DNA of 64,000 nucleotides from Dryas octopetala (Eukaryota; Streptophyta; Magnoliopsida; Rosales; Rosaceae). The stretch lies in contig OY992839.1 of NCBI GenBank assembly GCA_963921425.1, forward strand, positions 18,274,910-18,338,909. Reading direction: 5' to 3'. Position 1 is the stretch's first letter; every line of letters starts with the position of its first letter. The notes beneath the pieces are model-generated. The model had not been told where the DNA came from. It ran no database searches and saw nothing but the letters and a program-made list of their open reading frames with translations. The position numbers and the translations under genes are program-made. Shown here one piece after another: positions 21,896 through 34,334 of this stretch.

Positions 21896-22174
21896 TGATA
21901 AGATCACTGTGACTTTCTCAATCACAATTAGTTACAATTTACTGCTTTACAATTTTAATGGGTGTATTGGGGACACGTGGCTGGGGACTGAGAGCAAGGT
22001 AGAGAGATGCTTTTATGTACAACGGTTTTCTTTGGGACATCTGTCATGTATTTTGCGTGGAAGAATTAATACAGAACTCTCTGGAGCTTGCTCCTTATTC
22101 TCCATCTTCATCTTCGTCATTTTACCCACCATCTTCATCTTGCATCTAGGTTCAAGGTTGAAAGGGTCATATTA
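21896..22174 (+). repeat. 3' LTR of Reina-like gypsy
   Basis: 279 bases, starting TGATAAGATCACTG and ending GGGTCATATTA. It is followed directly by the target duplication GGACT. Confidence 0.9.
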
Positions 22175-22744
22175 GGACTCCGATCATCCATTCAACCACC
22201 ATAGACGGCAGATCAAAGCTCCAAAGCCAACTTCAACAGCTCCACTTGTGCATGACTCACCGTCCGCGGCCAACGACGACTGGACCACTCCTATCTTCCT
22301 CCCCTCTCTTCCTTCTTCATCCCTCTGCACTTCACTCACCCAAAAAAGCCCAGAAAACCCGAAACCTAGCCCTTAACTCGAAACCCAGCAATTCATCCAT
22401 CTTATGCCATTGGAAGGCCCAATTCTGTTCCACCACCGAAGGCCTTCGACCGATACCGTATACGGCGGAGTCCGACTACCGTCGGCACGGTATCGGATCC
22501 CAAATATGCATCTCTACCACCCTTTCAGTCGGAAGTCGGTGCTCCCCAATCGGTTTGGAATCCGTTCCAAACCCACCCCTACTAAATAGTATTGGATTTC
22601 GCTTTATGAAGGTGATCATTGAACTAGAATTTAATAAATACATGATTCAGGTGCATTTTGTAGTTACTTTTTTGTTGTTGGTTAATCTGTATGGACTTGT
22701 CTATCACTTTATTTATGAAATAGTGGCTCGTAGAAATTTATGTT

Positions 22745-22960
22745 TCCATTAAGGGAAATGCCATCTACCTTTCCATTTTTATCTTCTTCATCGACTTTCT
22801 CATTTATTATTCTTATTTCGTAGTATATTTTTATGATCGGAACTATTTATTTTTTAGTTCACTATCTAAATATTATCTTCAGAAAAAATTAATCAAATAA
22901 GAAAGTGTTTTATTATATAACCGTGATCAAATAAACAGATGATTTTAGTAATAGTTAGAT
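22745..22960. mobile_element. Partial palindromic MITE, family P (copy P2)
   Basis: Resembles the left half of the copy at 55876-56275: ATTATTCTTATTT, TATTTTTTAGTTCACTATC and AATCAAATAAGAAAGTGTTTT...GATCAAATAAACAGA match in order. The second arm is not evident. Confidence 0.4.
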
Positions 22961-24127
22961 TTACCGTATGTATTTAAATATTTATAAAAAAAAAATAACA
23001 TTAAAAGAAGAAAATTAATAAAAAGAAAAACTTAAAGAAGCAAAAAAATTAAATACAAACTAAAAAATAGCTAGAAAAAAAAAAAAGCATATGAGGTTGG
23101 GGGGAGTGTTAGAAATAATAGCTAGGAATTGATCATAATAACGATTATTATAGAAAACGTAGTGAAAAAAATAAAGTTAAATTTTTCTTATCAAACCCAA
23201 TACCTAGGATACAATCATATGCATTTATGGAATTCAAACAACTAACAATAATAAGACATACCTTCTTTTGTTCGTTGACTAAGTTATCTTTATTCATGGT
23301 GGCTTTTTCTACCTTTCGATTCACCAAAGCACCACAAGTGTCCTGTCTCTAAGAAATAGTCCACAAGGAAGTGATCAAGCAAGGTAGATGAGAGAGGTGA
23401 TCAGGAGTGCTAGCTTCCTTTCAATTCTCTTTTCTCTTTATGGAGGCCGGTTGCCCTAGGTGGGTTCTCTCTGTGTTTTCTGCTTTTTCACAAACACACA
23501 ACAAGTAAAAGAACGTATTCTCAAAGTCTGAACCTTATGTGGACTCTCACTTGTATTAACTGATGATAAATAACCTTTATTTATCATGTCAGTAGGAAAC
23601 TAATTTTTCCTAAAATCCATAGGGGTGGCCGGCCATGTAGGGAAGGAGTGGGTTGTTGAGATATTTCTATTTATTTCACATTTATCCAAAATAAATTACC
23701 AAGTCAAACTTGGTTGATCAGACTTAAGCTGATGGCCGAGGTTTTATTCAAACCATTTGCTAAGTCAAATATCCCAATACTATATATATTTATAATTAAT
23801 ATTTTCATAATATAAATATCTCATATTTATTATTATGAGTTTTGCCTAAATCCAACTTACTTGGGCTTTGGGCATTGCATAGGTCCAACTCAAATATCAA
23901 TTATAATTACAAGCCCAAATCCAATTTGAAACTTTAATTAATTATTCTCAATAATTAATTTCCAACCTTAATAAATGGTATTTATTAGTTAATTCTTCAT
24001 TCCACAAGTCATGAGTGATGCCTAGTAGAATATCATAACTACCCAGAACAATCAGAAAGTTGGTGAACCTATTCAATTATTACCGGATCGTAATATATCA
24101 TTCTGTCATATAATAACCCGAACATAA

Positions 24128-24283
<156 letters not shown>

Positions 24284-25546
24284 TAACAGTACCTTTTTTA
24301 GAGAATGTTAATAAATTCCAAAATCCATTTCGTTGTCTAAGGCATGGATAACTCTTTGTCAATCCCCTGTAAATGTCTTTATGTTTAGACATCTTCTAAC
24401 AGATGTTGTCCAATCTATATAATTTGAGAAAACTCATTTCTCAATTTATCATGCAATGCTCTGGCCAGAGTCTTAATGTAAAATTTTATTTGTTAATTTC
24501 TCGCAAGTATATGAGTCTTTATAGTAAAGTACGTACAAAAGACGAGGTCGAACCCAAGGAAGTGTTTATAGGGATGGAGTAATTTAAAACTCTAAATCAA
24601 TTTAAATCAAACCTAGCTAAAGAGATTTTTGGTTGGTTTTTGATGAAGACTAAAATAAAAAGGAAAATAATACAAGAAACTAAAGTGCAAAAATAAATAC
24701 AAGAGAGAAAGGTGTAAGAATTTAGACAATGGTAGAAACCAAAGTCTTGGATTCCACACCACTATGTGACAACCTAGAGCATTTATCTAACAATTTCCCA
24801 AAGGAGAGCACCAAAGAATCAATTTGATGCCCTCTCCAAATATTTTTATATTTTAAGCACAAAAATTACATGTTTAGGTATATCATTGTCTAGCTTAGGA
24901 ATGTACAACTTCTAAGCATTCCATGTGAAACCAAAACTAAGGAAGCTACAAGGAATCAAAGGGGTTGCTTATAAAAACTACAAACCAAGCATATTGTAGG
25001 AATAGACTCTAACTACCCAATATACATGGCATAATGAGTGAAAGAAACCATTTTTCTACTTTAATGACAAATGATATTTATTACATCTAAGTTAAGCACA
25101 TAAAAGGGAAATGCTAAATAAATAACTAGTGGGTCATCTCATGATGGTGTTTCCTCCTCAACCTTGATGAGGAGGTTAGAAACCCACCATGGTGAGTTTC
25201 ATCCCCATGAAATAAAATGCAAGAAATAAAATAAGGAACTACTAAATTAAAAAAACAAAAGAAGGAAATAACTAAATGACATATAAATTAAATATAAGCA
25301 TAGATCAAAGTTTTACAAAATAATAAAAGAAAAGAAATGAAAGAGAATAAGTTCCAGCCCAAAGGGCTGGAATTTCTCTAAGGAAAACTATCCTAATGTG
25401 ACTAAAGAGGAAAAGAAGCAGAGAAATAAAAAAAATTGTGAATTGAAGGCACAACAGTAGGGAATTAGGGCTGGTGAGGGGGTAGGTGTCGCATGAAGAG
25501 TAGATGAAGGGAGAGAGAGGAATTGCACGGAGAGAAATGGCTGGAT

Positions 25547-25959
25547 TAGGAATGGCAACGGGGCGGGTTCGGGGCGGGTTTGCCAATACCATACCCGCCC
25601 CGCCGGGTAATCGTGTCCCCATCGGGGGTATTCAGGGCCCATATTATTTTTTTTAAAATATTTTTTTATTAATAACATACCAAATTAATATAGATATATA
25701 ATATAATAGATGAAATACATTAAAATTCATCATATTATATTACAATAACACTAAATCATAAATAGAACACTATTAAATTTTAAAGACATGCAACAAAAAT
25801 TAAGATAATAAATTAAAATATAATTATATAATATAATATTTTTATTAAATGGGTATAAGGGGCGGGGCGGGGCGGGGACGGGGATGGTATTACTATACTC
25901 GCTTAATCGGGGCGGGTCCCAATGGGGATTTTCGGGGGTGGGGAATTTTGTCATCCCTA
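25547..25959. mobile_element. hAT-type MITE with GGGGC-rich ends
   Basis: The ends are TAGGAATGGCAACGGGGCG and, reverse-complemented, TAGGGATGACAAAATTCCCC. They are flanked by a perfect 8-bp duplication GGCTGGAT (25539-25546 and 25960-25967), the hAT signature. Sub-terminal regions are packed with GGGGC units; the middle is nearly pure AT. It has no coding capacity. Confidence 0.85.
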
Positions 25960-26141
25960 GGCTGGATGCAGTTGTGAATTGGCTGGGTTGTTGGACACGT
26001 GTCGCCGCGAGATTGGCTGCAACAATGAGTAATGAATGTTGGAAGGCTTGGTGCAATGGCTGGAGACAAACGGAAGAGAGAGAGAAGAAGTGTGGCTGAG
26101 CGGCTCAGCTAGGCGGCTTAGGCTGGCATTGGGACCCATGT

Positions 26142-26144
<3 letters not shown>

Positions 26145-26181
<37 letters not shown>
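26145..26181 (+). repeat. (GA)n microsatellite
   Basis: A perfect GA run of about 37 bases within the insertion at 24474-26539. Confidence 0.9.
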
Positions 26182-26183
<2 letters not shown>

Positions 26184-26632
26184 GCCCAGAAGCTTCCCGC
26201 TGTGACTGTTCAGCTCCCCTGGGTTGGGCTTGCTCAAGTGTGTTGGGTCGGTTTCTCTTTTTCTTCTTCTTTAATTCTTCTTTTGGGCTGGGCCATTTTA
26301 CTTCTTTTATTTCTTTTTGGGCTTTCAAATAAAAACCTACAAAAATGTAAATAACTTAATTAGTTAAAAACTCATAAAATTCCTAAAATTAAATCTAATC
26401 TAAATAAAATAAATAAAAACCTAATAAAATCTAGAAAATAAAACGAAAACTAATGAAATCAAATAATTGACTAATTAACTAAAATAACAATTAAATTACT
26501 AAAATGCTAAAAGGATATATATATAAATTAAGCTCAACAAGTCTCCAGGACATCTATTATAGAATGTCATATAGGTTATTTGCCTTCTTTATGGAAGGTG
26601 ACAGATTCCTTGTTGTAAGACTATGAACCTTA

Positions 26633-26804
26633 TGTAGAATTAGTAAATTATGTTTATCATTAAAATGGGGCAAACCCAAGTATTTATACAAGCCTATGCC
26701 GCTAATTACAAGGAGATCAATAACCTACCCTACAAGCTCACCTGGAACACAAGTAAAGACAATATAAAAGACAATCCTCCTATAACTAGGTAACTTCTCT
26801 AACA
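26633..26804 (-). repeat. 3' LTR of the copia element
   Basis: 172 bases, reading TGTTAGAGAAGTT... to ...AATTCTACA on the minus strand. It pairs with 39876-40047. Confidence 0.9.
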
Positions 26805-27869
26805 TTTCCTCGCAAACTAGATGGCCGAGGACATACAAGTTTGTCTCGAAGAAACAAAAAACGAGTGCGATGAAGATCGTAACGCCCCGAACCTCGAGCC
26901 CAATAAAAATACTGAAACACTGTCTTTCAACCCTTTTTCAAATAATGAGCCATGTGCATAAACATAAATAAATACATTTCTTTCAAATAAAACATTTATG
27001 TATAACCTCTGTATAAAAAATATTTAATAAAACTATGGTGGGTCCCACTGCCTCGACTTCTCCTCACTGTCTCCTCAACCTGCTTAACCTGCAAAGCACA
27101 AATAACCACACTGCACCAAATCCATAGTACACCGGGTCATTCAAACAAACAACCCGGTAAGCTCACTAGATCTCGTATGAGTGAAATGACTTAAACAATT
27201 ATACTAAAATAATCCTTCAATTTCCATACTAAAAAATAATCCACAATAAAATCCATAATTTCTCAATCGGATAATAATTTCATCACCAATCATCCAAGCA
27301 TCAAGATAAATCATAAATCCTCGCATTCAAATCAAATCCTATCAATAAATAACAATCATCATTTTGGCAAATCAATTGGGTAATCGTCAACTATAATCCT
27401 CAGCCTCAATCATTTACATCTTAAATAATAACCTCAAAACATAATCACCATCATTTCACCTTCAAGATTCAAGCCTAAACTTTACCAAGTCCTAGCAAAC
27501 AAATGCATACACGCAAGCAAAGCAATAAAACAATCTATCTAATTTTACTTACATCGCTCTTTGAAATCCCCCATTTTAAAACCATTTCTCACATCCATTT
27601 TTAAATCATTTCAAAACTATAAATCAAACTCTGAACAACAAAAAATACTCTCAAGCTGTAAAACTATTAAAATGTCTGAAATAAAACGCAATGCCTTACT
27701 GAAACTGTCATTTAAAATGTTTACTGATGAAAAAGTATATTTCAAAATACTCCACAACTGAAACCTCACGCCACACTAGTACCCGGGGGACTGCTGGTCA
27801 TACACTGAGGTAATTAAGCTCGTCACATCCCGTGCATAGGCACGAGCAGGCAGATAACTAGGCTCACCA

Positions 27870-28246
27870 CTTCCCGTGCAGATAAATCTCGATGCATAGG
27901 CAGGAAGAAATGCTCGCCACTTCCCGTTCAGAGCGAATCAATACACGAGCGGACAAGAATACTCGCCACTTCTCGTGCAGAGTGAATCTATACACAAGCA
28001 GACATGAATGCTCGCCACTTCTCGTGCAGAGCTAATCTATACACAAGCAGGCAGGAATGCTCGCCACTTCTCGTGCAGAGCTAATCTATACATGAGCAGG
28101 CAGGAATGCTCGCCACTTCTCGTGCAAAGCGAATCAATGCACGAGCAGGTAGGAATGCTCGTCACTTCTCGTGCAAAGCGAATCTATACACGAGCAGGTA
28201 GGTAACTAGGCTTGCCACTTCCCGTGCAGAGTGAATCGATACACGG
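27870..28246 (+). repeat. 49-bp tandem repeats in LTR A
   Basis: About seven to eight imperfect copies of a 49-base unit containing CTCGCCACTTCTCGTGCAGA and ATACACGAGCAGG. The array is interrupted at its right end by solo LTR B. Because 49 is not a multiple of three, the open frame across it (28008-28205) cycles through all three phases and is unlikely to be a real gene. Confidence 0.8.
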
Positions 28247-30763
28247 TGACAGAACCGCCCCCGGATTTCAACCCTGAAACCCGAAAAGGTCTTGCGGGAA
28301 TCCAAAATCAAGGAAAATCCTACCGAAAATTTGGCAAAACCTCCCCTGAAAATGTACTAACCCATAAATTTCAAAACCTATTAAAAAGCACTTCTAAGAC
28401 AGCAACCACCTCTACCACAACCAAAAAGGGGTCTCAGACCCAACACTATAAAATAACCTTATAATTTAAGTATGGTAATCAGAGCCACTACTCCTATCAC
28501 AGAAATTTTTACAATTAAAGAAAAAGAACTTTCACAAAATGAAAGTGATGCCTACAAGATCCGAGAATGGAAAATGGATGCTATTTGCCTCAACGCGAAT
28601 GGCGCGACCTCCACCAAAGCTATTACATGGGGCGACAATTTAAGACAAAACAAGAAAACGGTGAGATAGGCTCAGTGAATGGACAGTTAAATGGAAATAA
28701 AAATCAAAGATTAAATATCTTTTCAGAAAAACCCTTTTACACACGTTTAACTCTAAAACCTTACGATGCCCTTTGAAATCCCCCAGTTTTAAAACGCTTT
28801 CAGAAACTTGTTCAAAATTGTTTTCATAATCTAATAGACCAAATAGAAGTATAAACTATTTATCAAATAGAATTCAAATATTTAAAATTCTGAATACTTT
28901 TATAAATTTAAAATAAATTATCACTATAAAACCGTATATAATACAACATACCAAGTCAATTACCCAGAGAATCTGTCATACATGCACAGAGCCAAAAATC
29001 TGTCATACGCATGCAGAGCTATAAATTCTGTCTTACGTGCACGCAGAGCCACCCCCAAAGGGTCAAGCATCACAACACACGACCCAAAGCCTATGTGTAT
29101 GCCGCAATGGGTCCCAAAGACCTATGTAATCTGATAACCTGGAAGGGCACTGAAGTGGGTGGTTTGAAAATCAATAACAACTCATAAACTCATAAAAACC
29201 AATCCCAAGTCCTTTCATTTTCTTTCTAAAGCTCCCCGTAACAAGTCCAAACTCATCAAATATGCATTTGTTCAACTCACAATATCTAAATTCATGAATC
29301 CATGAAACTTTGAAAACAAAAACCATAAATCTCAATTTAAACTTAGGAAAGAAGAATTTAAAAGCCAAATTTTAACTCAAAAATCCTTTAGCTTAAATTC
29401 AAACTCAATATAGCCAAGTAATAAAATTTAATCATCAACATATAAACATTTCAGAAAAATTAAAAGTTAGTCCACTCACAGTGAGAAAATCTAAGGTCAA
29501 TCCTCCGCCGGATCGTCGCGAACCCCGGTCGTCTCACCTATAACACAAACGATAAAATATGAAATTAGTCTCGACTCCAATACATTTAATTTTGTGTGTG
29601 TGTGTTAATCCTAATGTCCCGCTAAACTCACGCTCAAGGTAACGATTATAAATCATCTCCCTCAAAACTATACGCTCTCTAACCTATTCCTAAACATCTC
29701 GAAACTTCCCGGCTCACACCAACATCAACCACACTTCTAAAACCAATTATAAATCTCGAAAATAAATTTACGTAACCAACCTCAATCGAGCACACCGTCT
29801 GAGAGTAAGTTCAATATCGGAAAAGTATCCAAACATTTAATCCATTAATACCCAAATAAACCTTACGTGTGTTATGCCTCGACCTAGGTTCACTCGGGAA
29901 TCGTTTTCAATATAGAAAACATATCCAATATCAATCCAAATTGAGGTTTCGTAAACTCCGGAAAATTCCCACCTAAACACAATTAATAACTAACTCCAAA
30001 CGAGTTTTAAATTCAAGTATCAAAAGAAATTGGCGGCTGGTTGATCAGAACCACCACTCTCGCTGCTTAAAGTGGCAGCCACAAACGCACCACTCACCCA
30101 AACTCAAATTCCATTAAAAAATTTCCTATTAGAAATGACAATTGGAAGTTCCTAAGACAGGAAATCGCTCAAAACTACTCCAAATCATCACACAGATCCG
30201 ATCTTCTAGAGAACCCGAAATGGGTTCCAATTTAAACTTTAAACTTTAAAATTTCTAAATTTAAAACGACAAAAACACAGAAAAATGAAGCCCAAAATAA
30301 GAGAGAGAAAACCCACCAAGAATCCAGAAGATTTGAGGTGAAATTTGACTGAAAACGGAGGGAGAGATCAGCGGCCCTGTGTGGCTTTTTCGAGCAGAAT
30401 CGACGCGCAGGGGGGCTGGGCTAGCTGGAGGAGGAGCTGACGAGCTGGCCGGCGTCGGGGAGGCACGCCGGTGACCTCAGGTGACTGGAGATAGTTGGGC
30501 GAAGAGAGGGGCGGCGGCTGAGGGTTTTCTGGCTTGTTCCCTACGCGAGTGTTGGCTGATGAAGGGAGTGGCGGGGAGTGGTGGTTGGCTTGTGAGGGTC
30601 ACGCCGGTGAGGTCGGGTCGGTGAGGGGTGGTCGACGGCGAGGTGGTGGTGGTGGTGGTCGACTGATGCAGGGGTGGTTGCGGGGGAGAAGAAAAACAGG
30701 GAGAGAGAGAGTGCGGGGAGAGAGAGATATAAAGGGAGGAGAGAGAAGCTTGTTGAAAATTCT

Positions 30764-30796
<33 letters not shown>

Positions 30797-31164
30797 AAAA
30801 TTTTCTGATTTTGGGTATTTAAAATCCTACTTATATAAATTTATAAAATTGCCCCTCACTTCACATGTCCGTATCTTTCAAACCGTAACTCGAAACGACG
30901 CATGCTACGTGTCTATGAACTCGTGGACTCGAAACCTTTCCAACGGACCCGAAGTCAAAATCGAAACCCCATTTATTTTAAAAGTCAACTTTGGGTCAAG
31001 CCCCAAATTAAAACAAAAATAAAAATTTAAATCAAAACCCTTTTTATTTTCCAAATAAATCTCAAAATCTTTAAAATACAAATCAACATTCTTTAAAGAC
31101 CTCTTAAAAACATAGTTAAATAAAAATTTTAATTTCTAGTGGAATTTTGGGTCGGGTCGTTACA
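28247..31164. repeat. Solo LTR 'B' nested in LTR A
   Basis: The ends are TGACAGAACCGCC (28247) and GGGTCGGGTCGTTACA (31164), with a perfect 5-bp duplication CACGG (28242-28246 and 31165-31169). Length 2918 bases, no internal domain. The left part aligns by eye with the left part of LTR C (36635-). Near the right end it holds a G-rich stretch and a GA tract (30766-30790). It is the deepest LTR in the nest. Confidence 0.82.
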
Positions 31165-32192
31165 CACGGGCAGACAGGTATTCTCGCACAACCTCAATCA
31201 CAACATTCTCGAAACTAACTCATAATTATCATTATTTAACAATATATTAATGTCCCTTGTATTTCTTTTCAGATTCATCTCTACATAAGCATCATCATCA
31301 ACACTTGCTGTGAGAAAATTTATTCTTAAAACATTTATAAAATAAGGTTCACTCACTGTTTACTCCGAAATTGATTTCTACTCACGACCCCTCACTTGTT
31401 TGCCACTCAAACCATACGAACACTTCCTCAATAAGTAACTTGATTATTCTGTAAAATAATTGCCTAATCATCATTCATTAATCCTCGATAATAAGCATTT
31501 CTTCTTTAATTCAGCAATTATTCTTAGGGCAACTCTATAATTCCCAATTAATTCCTTAGCCTCAAATCATCGTCAATTCATTGTCATGATTCAAATCCTA
31601 AACTTAGCCTTCTCTAACATATAACTACAAACACACAAAACAAACAAATCACTAACGGTACTCTACATTACAATCTGATAAATTTCACTCACAGTGCAAC
31701 CACGTGAAATGACCGAAATGCCTTTAACGGCGCCATTTCTTGGATATTAAATCCAGCAGCATAATGGTATCGGGAATGAGATTTTCTGAGCCTGTGTACC
31801 AAAAAGACCTAGAAAGGTTCCTGAGACCTTAATTGAGCGGAATCGGGTCAAACAACCATTAACCCGCCGCCAAAAATGGTCGTTTCGATGGTGGCAGCGA
31901 CAGCACAAACCTCGAGTAGCCGGAAACAGCCGAAAACGGCGATAGAAACCGCGGTGTCACTCTTTTTTCTAGCGTCGATTTGCTGCACGTGGTGGCTGAC
32001 TGACAGCGGGGAGGGGTGGGTTGAGTCGGCGCCGGTGTAAGAAGCACATCGGTGATCGCCGTTCATCCGAGGAAGGCCGGAGCAAGAAGTTCCGGTGTGT
32101 AGCAGTGGCTGCGCGCGCAGAGAGAGGGAAAAGAGAGAACTGTCAGGGAAAGAGAGAAAGAGAAAACTGTCAGGGAGAGAGAGAGACCGAGG

Positions 32193-32194
<2 letters not shown>

Positions 32195-32233
<39 letters not shown>
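32195..32233 (+). repeat. (GA)n microsatellite in LTR A
   Basis: A GA run of about 39 bases in the GC-rich right part of solo LTR A. It produces spurious Leu/Ser- and Arg/Glu-repeat open frames on both strands. Confidence 0.85.
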
Positions 32234-32235
<2 letters not shown>

Positions 32236-32721
32236 CTGAGGCGGTGGCGTTGCCGCCTCCTGGCCAGACGACGAGGGAGGGAGGCCGGAGAGAGAGGAGC
32301 TCGAGGGAGAGAGAGACAGGGAGAGAAGAGGGATCGGGGAGAGAGAGTGTGTGTGTGAGAGAGAGGAGAGATAAATGTGATATATAAAAAAAATTTATTT
32401 TGGGTTTTTAAAATCCCTTCCACACTAAATTACAAATATGTCCCTGACTTTAAAAGCTCGTAAATCTCAAACCGTAACTCCGATTTAAGCGTGCTTCGTG
32501 TCTATGAACTCGTGGACTTGAGATCTTCCCAACAAGCCCAAAGTCAAAAACGAAAGCCCACTAACTTTAAAAATCAACTTTTGAGTCAATCCCAATTTAA
32601 AACAAAAAATTAAAATTAAATCCAAAACCTTTTAATTTCCAAATAAATTCCCAAAATCCTTAAAATAAATTCTCAAAATATTTAAAATAAATCTTTGAAA
32701 AATACGAGGTCTCACAAAGAC

Positions 32722-34334
32722 CTTTGGTGAGAATGTCCGCAGGCTGATCCAAAGAGGGTAGAAATTGAACCATATGAGTACCAAGTTTCACCCGATCCCG
32801 CACAAATTGAAGATTCAACTCAATATGTTTGGTACGGGCGTAAAACATCAGATTAGCAGCCATGTAAGTGGTGCTCAGATTGTCACAAAATAGAGGAATA
32901 CCCAAAGGCAAGCTGGGGTGAAGCTCACGGAGGAGGGAAGACAACCAAATTGTCTCAGCACACACCTGAGCAAGAGCACGATACTCAGACTCAGCACTAG
33001 AGCTAGACATAGTGCGCTGTTTGGCAGAGCTCCAAGAAACAAGATTAGACCCGGGAAAGACAAGATAACTAGAGGTAGAGTGCATTGTGTCTAGCCCAAT
33101 CGGCATCAGAGTAGCCACGAACAGAGACAGCACCAGGAAAGGATTGAAAAACAAGACCAAGCTCCAAACAGCCCTTGACATAGCGCAGAATGCGCTTAGC
33201 AGCAATAAGATGAGTATGTGTCGGAGCCGCCATGAACTGAGCCACATGATTGACTGCAAAGGCAATGTCAGGGCGAGTGAGAGTCAAATACTGGAGATAA
33301 CCAACCATATGGCGAAACTCAGTGGGATCAAGCAGCGGCGTGCCATCCTGGTTGGAAAGTTGGTTCTTGGCGGTAACCGGAGTAGCACACGGTTTGCAGT
33401 CAAGCATATTACACCAGCGAAGAAGGTCAACAACATACTTGGACTGAGAGAGATGGAGCCCAAGAGAGAGAGGCTGAACCTCAATACTAAGAAAATAATG
33501 AAGAAAACCAAGGTCTTTGATGTCAAATTCACGACCAAGAAGCTGAAGAAAAGAGGAAATAAGGGCCGGAGCAGTACCTGTCAGAATAATATCATCCATA
33601 TACAAGAGAAGTACCAAAAAGTGAGAACCATGTTTGTAAACAAACAGAGAGGAATCAGCCTGACTCTGCTGAAAACCATGGTGAATAATAAAGGAGTTAA
33701 AACGAGTGAACCATGCACGCGGAGCCTACATAAGACCATAGATGGCCTTGTGTAACTTGCAAACAAAGTTGGAATGAGCAGAATCAATAAAGCCAGAAGG
33801 CTGCTGCATATAAACATCCTCCTCAAGAAACCCATGCAAAAATGCATTTTTAACATCTAGTTGACGAACATACCAACCATTATTCACAGCCATACTCAAA
33901 ACTGTGTGAATAGTGGCAAGTTTCACCACCGGATTGAAGGTTTCATCATCATCCAAGCCATGTTGCTAGTGAAAACCCCTGGTAACGAGACGAGCCTTGT
34001 ATCGCTCAATCGAACCATCGGAACAACGCTTGATCTTAAAGACCTACTTGTAACCAACGGGCTGATGAGAGGACGAAGGAGGCACAAAAGACCAAGTATA
34101 ATTCTTCAATAGAGCATTGAACTCATCAGACATGGCGACACGCCATTGAGGAGACCGAGAGGCCTGAGTAAAACAAGTGGGTTCAGAGTCAGACAGTGAA
34201 GCCGAAGTAGACAAAGCCACCGAAATGGGATAACGAACAGTCTCATCCGTGTGCAATTTAGGCTTCACAATACCAGCCTGAACCTGAGTAGTCATCGGAT
34301 GCGAGGTGTGAGGTGGAGCAGCAGTAACACCCAA
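32722..34334 (-). pseudogene. RT-RNase H of the copia element
   Basis: Minus-strand frames show the RT start (SRSPQWRVAMSDEFNALL, about 34170), [20 protein letters not shown] (about 33860-33800), LLLYMDDIILTG (about 33600) and LTRPDIAFAVNHVAQFM (about 33275). RNase H follows with YSDADWA (about 33085), SWSSAKQRTMSSSSAESEYRA (about 33030), CDNLSTTYMAAN (about 32880) and TKGL (about 32725). Stops lie at about 34045, 33970 and 33728 and a frameshift at about 33070-33260. Confidence 0.85.

Larger units (their letters stand above)
17007..22174 (+). mobile_element. Complete Reina-like Ty3/gypsy chromovirus, decayed coding
   Basis: The 5.17 kb element has LTRs 17007-17303 and 21896-22174, a primer-binding-like TGGTATCAG (17306-17314), a purine-rich tract before the 3' LTR (GGAGGGAATAGT, about 21884-21895) and a perfect 5-bp target duplication GGACT (17002-17006 and 22175-22179). 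Coding order is gag, protease, RT, RNase H, integrase, chromodomain, which is the chromovirus order. Its small size, short LTRs and C-terminal chromodomain fit the Reina clade. The LTRs begin TG and end TA. The coding region has in-frame stops and at least two frameshifts, so it is not autonomous now. Confidence 0.9.
15040..22581. mobile_element. Non-autonomous hAT-like element, carrying a nested gypsy
   Basis: The left end TAGGGTTGTGTTT (15040) and the reverse complement of the right end TAGGGGTGGGTTT (22581) match as short hAT-type terminal repeats. The flanks carry an 8-bp near-duplication, CAAAATAG (15032-15039) and CTAAATAG (22582-22589), 7 of 8 matching. Sub-terminal sequence at both ends is rich in GGTACCGATA/GATACCG motifs, as is common in this hAT group. 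The interior holds an AT-rich block (15240-16320), a palindromic MITE, a GC-rich pyrimidine-biased block (16660-17000 and 22180-22480) and a complete nested gypsy element (17007-22174). No hAT transposase was seen. Without the gypsy the element is about 2.4 kb. Confidence 0.6.
24474..26539. mobile_element. Unclassified insertion within LTR X, with 5-bp duplication
   Basis: This 2.07 kb segment interrupts LTR X and is flanked by AGTCT (24469-24473 and 26540-26544), suggesting an LTR retroelement-type insertion. It begins TAATGTAAAATTTT and ends AGCTCAACA. The interior has the phrase CTCGCAAGTATATGAG ... GAGGTCGAACCCAAGGAA near the left end, which recurs in non-coding parts of plant retroelements. 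It holds no domain-bearing frame and carries a hAT-type MITE (25547-25959) and a GA tract. It may be a non-autonomous LTR derivative or solo LTR. Confidence 0.5.
26878..32716. repeat. Solo LTR 'A' inserted in the copia 3' end, itself split by LTR B
   Basis: The ends are CGTAACGCCCCGAACC (first T of the usual TG mutated) and GAGGTCTCACA. The flanks are AAGAT (26873-26877) and AAGAC (32717-32721), a 4-of-5 duplication. Deleting the insert rejoins the copia reading 'ILTKGL' to the remaining C-terminal codons. Without LTR B (28247-31164) it is about 2.9 kb. Its right part matches the right parts of LTRs B and C in order (GTCTATGAACTCGTGGACT, about 32500), so all three belong to one gypsy-type LTR family in the same orientation. 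Confidence 0.7.

Noticed and set aside
23091..23106. GAGGTTGGGGGGAG read as a polypurine tract before a 3' LTR at 23107
   Set aside because: The last five bases GGGAG are repeated exactly after the right end of the LTR (40636-40640). This identifies a solo LTR with a target duplication; the purine run belongs to the target.
26036..26332. Open frames with Arg/Glu or Leu/Ser runs at GA/CT tracts (also 9289-9663, 31848-32423, 46380-46630)
   Set aside because: They are translations of dinucleotide microsatellites in both strands and do not represent protein genes.
27870..28246. CRISPR-like array of regularly spaced repeats
   Set aside because: The units are contiguous 49-bp tandem repeats without unique spacers, inside a plant LTR. 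CRISPR does not apply to this genome.
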